Source of the DNA: Platanthera guangdongensis
Taxonomy: Eukaryota > Streptophyta > Magnoliopsida > Asparagales > Orchidaceae
DNA: 64,000 bases
Assembly: GCA_039583875.1 (NCBI GenBank)
Contig: CM077151.1
Location: 108,828,609 to 108,892,608 of the forward strand
Direction of reading: 5' to 3'
Shown: piece by piece, positions 54,600-64,000 of the stretch
How positions within the stretch are numbered: the first letter of the stretch is position 1
Layout of the letters: each line of letters starts with the position of its first letter
Position numbers and translations under genes: made by a program
Notes under the pieces: model-generated
Seen by the model: the letters and a program-made list of their open reading frames with translations, nothing else
Told to the model about the DNA's origin: nothing
Database searches by the model: none

Positions 54600-55739
54600 T
54601 CCCGTTCCTCCATCATATCTAACGCAAACATTTGCTCATGCGGAGGTCCTGCATTCCTTCCTTGCAGTCCTCAGCCACACCCTCATCCTCATCCTCGCTG
54701 AGCCACTGAAGGAACAATAGGTACATCTCCTCCTAACTGCGGACAATAACGTCGGATGTGTCCCGGCTGATTACAGTGTAAGCAAACTCGCCCAAACTGC
54801 TCCCTAGGTTGTTGATACTATTGAATCTGCTAAGGTGAGGCAGGGATGGTTGTGGGGCCGGGTGCTCCATCATAATGTTCTAACGGAAGTGACCCCCTCC
54901 TCTTTGATTTCCTCCTCCGCCACGAGAATTCTACCTCTTCCTAAAGATGGACATCACTTCCATTACGCCTTCTGCGAGTCCCTTACCACTAGTTTGGACT
55001 CCCAAATAGTCTGCTTCCAACCTCTTCGCCATATCTATTATCTCCACCAAGCTCGAGTCTGGTATAAACAAAAAGTGCTTTCCTTAGGGGATCTCGCAAG
55101 CCTTTGTAAAAACACTTTTCTTATCCGCGATCATCCAAATCGTAGGAGTCCGCAAACCTTGCGAGATGCTGAAACTCCCACTGGTATTCTGCCACTGACT
55201 TGGATTCATAATTCAACCATAAGAACATTTCTTAAAGCTCGTCACGAGCCGCGGAAGGAATGAAATGCTCTAGGAAGAAGTTTGAGTATTCATCCCAACT
55301 TATGTGTGTGTAAATATTTCCCCCGAAAGTGGAGCCCATAAGGGACTTCCACCATCTCTATACATGTGTTTCAAGGACAAACACTGCTAGATTAACCTCC
55401 ATGTTTGCTGGGCATCTAATTCCAGCCATCAACTATTGTACAGTATCTAGCCATTTGTAATTACGAACAGCCGACTCCGTCCAAGGGTAAGTAGGAGGGG
55501 AGAGGGCTTAGAAGACACTCAACCTAATAGAACCTAGGGCTTTCAGATGCACTGGGGCCTTCTGGGATCTGACCGTATCTAGGATTGTAGTAAGGGTTTG
55601 TCCCAGTTCCGACTGCTGAAATTGAGCAGGGATGGAAGGGATAAGGGTGAACACTACTGGCACTGTACATGCCAGAATCTACATAAAAAGGCACAAACCT
55701 ATGGTCAGGTTGTCTAATCATAGGGTAACAACTGAACAT
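54600..55739 (-). pseudogene. gag: Gag of element E
   Basis: The start is near 55739 (M-F-S-C-Y-P-M-I-R). After frame changes come M-E-V-N-L-A-V-F-V-L-E, R-W-W-K-S-L-M, W-D-E-Y-S-N-F-F-L-E and V-A-E-Y-Q-W-E-F, the plant gypsy gag domain. A zinc knuckle C-L-H-C-N-Q-P-G-H-I-R-R-Y-C is at about 54745-54790. Several stops and shifts. Confidence 0.72.
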
Positions 55740-55858
55740 ACTTAGCGTGAATTACACATCGACATACCACTGCTTCTGCTATGTAAGTTTGACCTCAAAC
55801 TGAACAATCGAGCGGGGTGGCACCATTGTTTAATGACTTCTTTATGTCAAGATCGTTT

Positions 55859-55871
55859 CAAGCTGATACCA
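55859..55871 (-). other. Primer binding site of element E
   Basis: The minus strand reads TGGTATCAGCTTG, an initiator-Met-like site, two bases from the LTR start at 55874. Confidence 0.8.
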
Positions 55872-55873
55872 TA

Positions 55874-58800
55874 TGAAAGACCCCTCCCCCTCCCAGAATA
55901 GAACACACTGCCGAAGGGATTCTTATGCCCAGAACAGCTGCCTTGCGGTAGTGTCAACACACAGGTTGACCGAAACTACAAGACGGCTATTCTGCTAGCT
56001 CTCACAATATCTTCCGTGTCAACCCAACATAAAGACAATAAACAGAAGTCAAAGAATAATAATAAGTAAATGTCCAAAGAGCTGTACATGAATAATAAGG
56101 TACTACATCAGTTCCTTTAATATCAAAGTACAACAAAATTTCCCGAAGGCTACCACAATGTCTCCCAAAAATCTTACACCTCAGAAACCTACGACAGCGA
56201 GGGTATCATCGTATCAGGCCCTATCTCCCTAACCTTTCTGCCATCTTGTAGGACCTGCCGATGCTACTGCTGCTCTATCCACTGTGTGTCCGCCTAAAAA
56301 AGTCGTCATAGCAACTGTTAGTCATAAATACTAAGTAGATATCTCATCCTCTCACCCCAGCGGCTCTTAGGTACCAGGCAGGAGAAAGAAAAGAAGTACA
56401 ATATATATATAACAGTAAGTACAAGCAAGTGGTATATCTCTACATATCATAAGAGTAAAAAGAAATTGTATAACAAGTGATAGCATGATTCTATACTAGC
56501 AATTCAATAAAGGTACTGTAATTATCAACGACATATAATCTTACAACAGAAATATAACTTAACTTGTAAAAATTCCCATACGTATTTATAAGTTAAGGTC
56601 ATCTTAAAAGGAAGTAACTCATTATATAAAAGTGTCCATACAAATTTATATGATAAGGATCTTATGTAATGCAATGATGATTTATGATGCACCCATGCAA
56701 CTCACGCTTTCTGTTTTGTTATGTCGACATATTCCTTTGTTCCCACATTTTAAGCAGGCAGCTGACTTCTTAGGTGTCATCCGTCGTGGCCAAATGGTGA
56801 CAGTAGAGCGGGCGTCTCCACTACTAGGTGGATAACCATACTACCATGCCTAGGCCTCCATACGCCTCAATGCTAAGATCACAATAGCAGAGCCCCAGCA
56901 TACTACGGCTTAGAGGGGTATCGAGTAGGTGTGCACAAAGGACACAGCCTAAACTGGCATATAATCATGGAACAAAAGGAGCCTCTATGAGCGTATTACC
57001 AAAGGACCAACCCAACCATCCATTGACACGGAACTAGCCTCGGGAATGAGCACCGAGGACCAAGCGTAACCGCCCAAGGTCTATCTGTCAACTCCCATCG
57101 GTGTGACAACTGACAAGCCCGTAGACCTACCACAATATCCTTAACCGAGGATTATGACACCGTGTGTCAACAACCATACATGAAATTTCACTTGACCATG
57201 CCATCAAACATCCAAGGGCTCCAACCTTGTTCCTTCTCATCATTACCAATCTATTGCTCAAAAGCACTCAAGGGCTCCACACTGAGTCCCTTATCAACAT
57301 ACCTGTATGGTGCTCACAAGCACTAAAGCCTGCCTTAGCATGGGATGCTAATCCTCTTAGTTGTCAATCCCATCATATCTTTATTACCTGAGGAAAGCTA
57401 CTAACACATTACAAGGCCATGGGCATTTTTATTCTTTTACAAATTAGCATGCACCTGCATATCAATCATACATCATTCCCCAAACTATCTTTCATTAAAC
57501 ACTTAAGCTTCAACATGATCAACACAACCTTGCAAGGAATACATCATATGTACTCCCAATAATTGTAAATCACCATATAGCAGTACGCCACACATTCATG
57601 CATCATGCACCACAACTCTTCCTAACTTATACAATTCATCACATTGTTATTAAGTGCATGTTTACCGGATTTCAGGGATAAATCATTTACAAGCAAGGTT
57701 CACCCAAAGCCATTAACTTATCGTGGTTACATATAATAAATTCACCCAATCCGAAATATCATTTGGCTACAATCTTCCTATTGAACCCAAACATCTGGAT
57801 GCACGGCTAACACATAACTTACGTAGACAGAACATCTATACCGGCCTTATGTTAGTTCGAACAAATCATATCCTACACATAATACATTACAGCACATCCA
57901 ATTCGACTGAACATTCTTGGGGCTACAGGACTCCGACAACAACGTGCATCCATCCATTGGAAAGGTGTATCTAAGGGCTACAACTTTCCTGTTTAGCCCA
58001 AGACCTATAAGTACACGGATCATAGCATAAATCGAGGATGAAGCCTGCTACATACAGAAAATAGATTTATGCATGGATCTTAAAATCAAACGAAATACAT
58101 CGGTTCATCTTCTTCATCTAGCCATTCATACAAAGTTACATTCAACTCATCCTCCTCCCTTATTCACCCTCAATAGAACACCAATCTTCATAAAACCAAG
58201 TCCATCATCTTCATAGTGAAGAGAGGAAAGGTTGAAGACAACAAAACCTTAGGACAAACGTCCTAGCGTGGACCCATCCTAGGAGATCTTCATTTCGCAC
58301 CGTAGTCAAGCACTCTTGAGCCGACATCTCTCCTAGATCATAACTTAAGATCTAGTACCAAGGGAGAGGGTAGGAAGTTCACCTTTTTTCCAGCCATAGA
58401 TCTCGCTATCCTCCTTGGTGACATGTTTGGTTTCCTCGTCGGTATCGTTCTTCACGGAGAATGAGAGTTCTTCCTCAAAAAAATCAGACTCCGACAACTT
58501 CCTCATTTCTGTCGAGCTCGGTATAGGATCGATGCTGCAAAAAGAATAGAGATGTCTACGGATTTTGGGTATACCTTTTTATAAGGCAATATTTAGGTTA
58601 CAGTTACTCTGCCACGTGTCATTCCATCATTGGACCGTCCATTATTACATTAAATAAGTATCCTTAAAAAGACTTGCCATAAATAGTCACTCAGCACATA
58701 TCCAAAACTGGTTCAACCCGTAAGCATTATCCTGCAAACACAGCCTGGGTCGAAAATATTCCTAGGCCGAAAAAATTCTAAGTCAGATTTGTCGTATATA

Positions 58801-59601
58801 TATACACGATGAATTGGCCAAAACTTCATAGCAGTTTCAAACAAGTAGTACAAGTCCCACTGATTTGTCTAAGTAAATCTGACGAATTCGTCAAGTCCAA
58901 CTCGACGAATTCATTTAGTATCGTCGACAAGTTTCTCTGAACCTTCTATGTCAAGGCATCGTATGCGTTGAGTATCACTCGATGAATCGATGAAAGGTGT
59001 CGTGATAACTCAATGCCATTTGAATCCAATCAACGTACTCGATGCTTCGTCGAAAGAGTCGTGATCACTCAACGCCTTTTGAATATTGTTGACGTACTCG
59101 ACCCTTCGTCAAAAGCATCGTGAATACTCAATGCCTTTTGAATCCAGTCGACGCACTCGACGCTTTTTGAATGTAGAATTATTCTAAGTAAAATTCTTCT
59201 TAGGCGTCCAGTATCACTCGACGCCTGTCCACCAGTAAATGCACTCAATTCTTTGTCGAGTCTAGTCGACACACTCGATGCGTCCCGGTTCCAGAATTAT
59301 TCTAAGTAAAATTTTTCTTATGCATTGAGTATAACTCGACTCCTGTCCACCAGTTGACGCACTCGATGCTTCGTCAAGTCAAATCAACACACTCGATGGT
59401 TACCGGGTCCAAAATTTTTATACGTAAAATTCTTCTTATATGTCGAGTATCGCTCGATGCCTGTCCACCATTCGACGCACTCGATGCTTCGATGAGTCCT
59501 GTCGATGCACTCAACGCCTGTTACCAGCGCACCCCGAGCCTGAGTCAACATTCCTGACTCGATTCACGTGTGAGGGGTCTAGCACGAATCAGGACGTTAC
59601 A
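55874..59601 (-). repeat. 5' LTR of element E (about 3.7 kb)
   Basis: TGAAAGACCCC to GACGTTACA. Non-coding and AT-rich for most of its length. The U3 side (58870-59530) holds the CACTCGACGC/GTCGACGCACTCGATG array. No gene is recognised within it. Confidence 0.72.
58870..59530. repeat. CACTCGACGC-type array in E LTR
   Basis: Repeated CACTCGATGC, GTCGACGCACTCGA and TCGTCGAA motifs. On a larger scale, two to three copies of a 115-120 bp unit contain GAATTATTCTAAGTAAAATT, GTATCACTCGACGCC and TGTCCACCAG. Confidence 0.85.
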
Positions 59602-59744
59602 TATCTAACTTGCATTCCAGTTTTTTTGGCTTTTGACTTCGCACATATGACACACAAACATAAATCTTGATGAAACACATACTATTACTGTTTCCAGTCC
59701 ACATCTCATATGGTGTCTTTAGAGAAGTTTTCATTGGAGCACGA
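59602..59744 (-). pseudogene. Remnant of copia integrase
   Basis: The minus frame reads K-T-P-Y-E-M-W-T-G then S-Y-V-R-S-Q-K-P-K-K-L-E, the conserved segment after the catalytic core of Ty1/copia integrases. Only 143 bp remain between E and F2, so it is a relic of an older element that both neighbours inserted into or next to. Confidence 0.75.
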
Positions 59745-61620
59745 TGTAATGCCCCAAAGTTCTTAAAAATAGGAAGGAGTTGATTTCTGGGAGTTACCGC
59801 CAATCGGTAGCGTTAACGACGACTGTATCCAGCTGAATTAAATCAACCTTCATTTCAGGAAAGTACCGCATAATGGTAGGAAGGTAACGAGATGCAGTAC
59901 CACTCGACGCACTAGACGAATCGTTGACAGCCTACTGCATGGCAATAATGAGCTATCGTGCTGCGATAACCGAATTAAATTGACATTTGTCTCTGGTCAA
60001 TACCACTCGGCGATAGTGAGCTACTGTGTAGCAGTAGTAGGAGCGTCAGAGAGGCACTGGATGAGGCCACAGCCACCACCAAAGGGTATCATGTGGCGGT
60101 AGCAAAGCTACCGCATTGCGTTAGCTTCCTGATAAAGGCTAGTGAATGGATTATTTTCAAATTTTTCTCTCATTCTCTCTCTCACCCTTTATTCTTAAGG
60201 AAAGAGAATGGAAAATCCAGGAAGCAAGAGTAAGGGGGATCCGGCCCTATAGAGAAGGCTTTCGTGTTATCAGATTCGTGGGTCGAAGCCAGATCTATGG
60301 AGAGGAAGCTGTGGTAATCAGTTCCATCCGGATCAAGGGCAAGAGAATGGCTCCTAAGCGATCAATGAGGGTAACGACTTTATCCTTGGACAAGTGAAGT
60401 CCATAATTTGCATACGTGCATGGAACCTCTCACTAAAAGGTGATGAAAAAGGTAGTTTCCAGCGGGTAGATCATTATGATCCCCGATAGAAATTGCTTAA
60501 ATAAACTGGAATCTAAGTACGAAATACACATGTTGTGTGAAGCCCATCTGGACAGGTTGGCATGGATTGGTGATGATTTGTTATGAGTACCAGAGAAGAC
60601 TCCGAGGATAAATGCATGGATAAACGTGCAGAATCCGGGGTTATAGGGTGTGCATGATGCTACAGTGATAGTACTGTAGATGATCTCTAGGAAAACACCT
60701 AAAAATGGGGAGGAAATAGGATTTTGTACCCTATCGTGCGGCAGTAGTGCTACTGCCGGTGATAGCTCCCAGTGCGCTATGTTTGCGAGGCCTATCTCTA
60801 AGATACCAGGGGGCCACTATTTGAAGCTTTTGAGACTGATGAGCCCAACAATTGTGGCCAAGAGAGCCATTGTTTGTGATGATTGTGAGCTCAAGTCCTG
60901 GGGACAATGTGAGGGCAAATGAAGCTGTCAAGCCTAAAGTGCCCAGCTAAAAAGGCCAAAGAATCGAATGGGAAGGGGAGGCTGACGAACATCATGTCGA
61001 TTGACCCTAATTCCTTAGGCGATGGTATGACAATTTGAGGAATGGGAGAAAGTGAAATGTACCTGCATTATGTCGATCTCGTACTAGATTTCCTGAAGTA
61101 CCTGGTTGTCATCGTTGGCATAATGAGAGTCTTAAGCCCCGAGCCGAAAAGATTAGAATGCTCAAGTGTGGACAATCAAGTCTGGGACTGCGGATGGTGG
61201 TGGTACACGTAGATGTCCAGTACACCAAAAATGTGCCTTGAGTGCACGGGGCATGTGGCTATTAGTGCCTACATATATGGCAAATGGTGCTTACATGTAC
61301 GTTTCAGTTAACAAAAGATATATATGCTGCTGCTTCAGGGAAGGAGAACCGCAGCCCCAAGTAAGGGGTGGGGTCATTATAATTTGGTTAGCTAATGCTG
61401 ACAAATGCGTTGTTTTGCCACATTTTGGTGGCGCATGCTATGACGGTGCTAGAGAGGCAAGGGAAAGTAGGGTGAATAAGCCCCTATTATGGCGATTGGC
61501 TGGCTCTCAAAGGCCCAAAGGTGAACGTTTATTGTTTTCATGTATGGCCGGACTGTGTGTCGATATATGAAAGTTATATTTTATAAAGGAAACTGTCATA
61601 AGGCCTTAAGGCCAGAACAT
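59745..61620 (+). repeat. LTR F2, plus orientation, 3' end unclear
   Basis: TGTAATGCCCCAAAG matches the start of F1. U3 carries TACCGC/GCGGTA-type palindromes (about 59795-60125, again near 60730). A leader and GAGAATGGCTCCTAAGCGAT block resemble S2. The 61220-61500 part is homologous to the reverse complement of S1 (GGGGTGGGGTCATTATAATTTGG). The normal terminus GTTACA was not found, so the right end is truncated or diverged. Confidence 0.65.
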
Positions 61621-61623
61621 GTT

Positions 61624-61783
61624 ATCTTTATACTATAAGGAAACCCATAAACACCTCATGGTGTAACTTTTAAATCCCAAAATACCCCATTAAAATGCAT
61701 ACTTTCTATTAATGTAGAGGCCTTTTGGTCTTTTCCCGGACTCAAAATTAATTAATACAATAATTAATCTTTATACTATAAGG
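61624..61783. repeat. 17-bp direct repeat flanking 126 bp
   Basis: ATCTTTATACTATAAGG occurs exactly at 61624-61640 and 61767-61783. The enclosed 126 bp is AT-rich and ends in ATTAATTAATACAATAATTA. It could be a long target duplication or a small local duplication. Confidence 0.75.
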
Positions 61784-61789
61784 ATTTTA

Positions 61790-62165
61790 GGTTTCTTGTG
61801 GGGCTCAAACGCCGCTCCTGCCAGAACCCGGCCGAAAGCAGATCCTGCCAGCGCCGAAAGCAGCTCCCGCCAGCGACTGCCCGCCTCTGCGTCGTCCTTC
61901 TTTCTCCTCTCTACACGCCACCATCGTGCCGTCGCATCTTGCCTCTGCGTCCTCCACGGTGCTCCAGAAACTGCCAGCGCCAGAAACTGCCAGCACGATG
62001 CCATGAGGTATAACCCTACCTCCTCTCCCCAACATTTTGTTCTCCACAACTCTTCTTCTCTGCAGTACTCGACATACCTCATATCTCCTCCACAGTGCTC
62101 CATCAACAGAGCTTCTCCGTCGAAAGAGCATCTCCTCCACGGTGCCATCAACAGAGCTTCCACAG
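61790..62165 (+). other. GC-rich unclassified segment with short direct repeats
   Basis: CGAAAGCAGMTCCYGCCAGCG and CCAGAAACTGCCAGC recur in tandem (61840-62000). CAACAGAGCTTC and CTCCTCCACRGTGC recur further right, and a segment at 62115-62150 reappears at about 63662-63700. Overlapping short open frames on both strands show no known domain. Confidence 0.5.
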
Positions 62166-62376
62166 AGGTATAGCCCTACCCCCTCTCCCCACCATTTTGT
62201 TCTCCACCATTTTTTACAGTTTCTACAATCCAATTTCTTTCCATTTCTTTAGGGGCTGAGCGCTTCCACAGAGGTATAACCCTACCCCCTCTCCCCACCA
62301 TTTTGTTCTCCACCATTTTTTACAGTTTCTACAATCCAATTTCTTTCCATTTCTTTAGGGGCTGAGCACACCCTAA
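62165..62376 (+). repeat. 106-bp tandem duplication with intron-like borders
   Basis: GAGGTATARCCCTACCCCCT starts at 62165 and 62271. Each copy runs through ACAGTTTCTACAATCCAATT to TTTCTTTAGGGGCTGAG. The unit begins with a donor-like AG/GTATA and ends with a pyrimidine tract plus TTTAG/GGGC acceptor-like site. A partial earlier copy starts at 62005. Confidence 0.8.
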
Positions 62377-64000
62377 CTCCATTTTGTGCTCAACTCTCCT
62401 CACGGCATCGTTCCTGTTACTCAAAAACTGTGTTTATCTGTGAAAAAATGTGTTTAGTTCTCTGCTTCCAAGACAGTATGTTGAAACCAAACTTTGATTT
62501 TTCGAAGTTCTCTGATTTCTTTAGGGGCTGAGCACACCCTAACTCCATTTTGTTCTCTGCTTCCAAAGTCCTCAGTTTTTTTTATTGTTTGCTTCTTCTC
62601 AGTTTTTTCTTACTCTTTGCTTGCAAAGGCAGAATCCCCTGTTTTTATTTTCCAAATTTCTCTGATTTTTCGAAGTTCTCTGATTTTTCGAAGTTCTCTG
62701 CTTGCAAAGACAGTATGTTGATAATCAAACCTGTGTTAAGTGAAATAATCTGCCAAGAACACCGAAAATGAGTCTATTAAGTTTGGCGCACTAGCTGCTC
62801 CCTAGACAGTATGTTGAAACCAAACACAATTCATCATACTTATAACATTTTTGTCCCGGAATACAAAATGATTCTATTAAAAGCCCTCTCAATTTCAAAA
62901 CAGTGAAATAAAATCCATCAAAAACTGTTTCAATCCTCCAGTTAGTGTAGTCCGAACAAAACAGCAAGACATAATTACACCAATAACTCCAGCCAATTTT
63001 CAATCTTCCAGATGGTAGATCAATCAAATGGTTTACCTAAAACTGCTGTTAAAATGCCTTGAGTTCTCAAATTTTACAGTTTCTTTACACAGAAACTGTT
63101 TTTCACCAATGATTTCTTTACATTTCTTTGTTCACCACTGAGCACACCCTAACGATTTCTTTACATTTCTGTGATGAAAGTGACGATTTCTTTACATTTC
63201 TTCAGTCTTTTATGGGTTGGTTGTGCACACCCTAATGATTTCTTTTTCACCTCTGAGCACAGAAATTGTTCGGCAGTATCTATTCTTGCAAACCATTCTT
63301 GCAAACCATTTTTTTGTACAGTTTCTGTGTACAGTTTCTGTGTACATTTTTTGTGTACATTTCTTTGTTGCATTTGATTTTCAGTTTTGGTGCTCAAAAT
63401 AATAGCCGCAATAATTGGATGCATCTTATGAAACCATTCTGATGTCCAGTTAGTGTAGTCCAAGTATGTGTTTTAAGTTATTTTCCTTTCAAATTTGTGT
63501 TTCTGCTTGCATGTTTTTTTAGTGACGTGTTTGCATATTTTTTTGCATCTATATGCATTGATGATGTGCTCATCTGTTGTTGCCTGTGTAACTCTGTTCA
63601 GTCGTTCATGGTTCTCTCTAGCTTTCTAACATGTAGCGCTTTTGTCACCTCTAAAAAACAGAGCTTCTCCGTCGAAAGAGCATCTCCTCCACTGTGCCTA
63701 AACAGAGTTCCTCCTACAATATTGCTCATCTCCTCCTTACAGTGCTCTTGCCGGTAATTTTTTCATGCTCTTTAACATTTTTTTACAGTTTTTGCAGTCC
63801 AATTGCTTTCCATTTTTTTAGGGGCTGAGCACAAAAATTGTTCATTCTTTTATGGGTTAGTTGTGCGCACCCTAACTCCTTTATGGTTTAAGGTTGTTCA
63901 CCTCTGTTCTTCCTATTTTATTTCACCAACGATTTCTTTGTAGACTTTAACATTTTTTACAGTTTTTGCGGTCCAATTTCTTTCCATTTTATTAGGGGCT
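62377..64000. repeat. Dispersed internal repeats, unclassified
   Basis: TTAGGGGCTGAGCACACCCTAA and shorter forms recur at about 62520, 63135, 63820 and 63990. GACAGTATGTTGAAACCAAAC is at 62472 and 62804. CCAGTTAGTGTAGTCC is at about 62938 and 63443. CGAAGTTCTCTGATTTTTCG recurs near 62660-62700. The last two units are about 170 bp apart and run off the window. No coding domain or terminal repeat was recognised. Confidence 0.6.

Larger units (their letters stand above)
48273..59601 (-). mobile_element. Ty3/gypsy element E (old), interrupted by S2
   Basis: Minus-strand element: LTR (55874-59601), primer site, gag, protease, RT, RNase H and integrase (split by S2), then an LTR-like segment at 48273-49341. 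All coding parts are heavily mutated. No matching target duplication was found, because the left side abuts the truncated element A. The C-terminal integrase tail has a W-E-P-type, chromodomain-like end, suggesting a chromovirus. Confidence 0.72.

Noticed and set aside
55524..55739. Independent 71-codon secreted-type peptide
   Set aside because: It is the N-terminal piece of the gag of E, next to the primer site, and continues in other frames into the gag domain.
61166..61570. 134-codon open frame
   Set aside because: The sequence is homologous to the LTR interior of S1 (reverse complement of about 4650-4920), so it is LTR and not a gene.
61771..62233. Open frames of 125-142 codons on both strands
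   Set aside because: They overlap short GC-rich direct repeats, both strands are open, and no domain is recognisable; coding is not supported.

Overview
The window looks like heterochromatic or intergenic DNA from a flowering plant with a large, retrotransposon-rich genome. Almost everything recognisable is LTR retrotransposon: Ty3/gypsy pol of the chromovirus type, Tat-like gag, and Ty1/copia of the SIRE/Maximus type with an extra envelope-like ORF. No host protein gene, rRNA, tRNA or CRISPR array was recognised. Nearly all coding regions carry stops or frameshifts, so most are listed as pseudogenes.

Left block (1-15743): a minus-strand gypsy element O runs off the left edge. Its 5' LTR starts at 2893 and ends at 15743. 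It is interrupted by a solo LTR, S1 (4295-14959, 5-bp target duplication GCTTC). S1 is in turn interrupted by a complete minus-strand chromovirus, T (5377-13994, duplication CCATG, LTRs about 1.97 kb, perfect initiator-Met primer site). That makes three nested layers.

Middle block (16089-48272): a plus-strand LTR fragment F1 is cut by gypsy element A, whose LTR is about 4.1 kb. A's RNase H reading frame is cut by D (24646-48216, duplication CTACG, two 622-bp LTRs). D keeps gag and an antisense ORF but shows no pol. D is cut by copia element B (26831-46959), which has gag and an envelope-like ORF but no pol. B's gag is cut inside one codon by copia element C (28982-40645, minus strand, duplication GATTG, two 1920-bp LTRs, gag-pol-envelope-like). 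C is the youngest layer; removing C or D restores the interrupted reading frame of its host.

Right block (48273-64000): an old minus-strand gypsy element E (RNase H, RT, protease, gag, primer site, 3.7-kb LTR) has integrase split by a plus-strand LTR, S2. Next come a 143-bp remnant of copia integrase, a plus-strand LTR F2 of the same family as F1, and about 2.2 kb of unclassified, internally repetitive DNA with intron-like duplicated segments.

The strongest unexplained signal is shared across unrelated families. Almost every LTR carries a dense, irregularly spaced array of one short CpG-centred palindrome or dyad in its promoter-side half: ACACGGCCGTGT, TTCGTCGAAC, TACTCGAGTA, GTGTCGACAC, TACCGC/GCGGTA, CACTCGACGC. 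In C, regularly spaced dyads of one of these motifs also sit just upstream of the envelope-like ORF. Other points of interest are the pol-less gag-plus-envelope-like element B, the antisense ORF of D with its own TATA box, and a foldback of about 340 bp inside the LTR of A.
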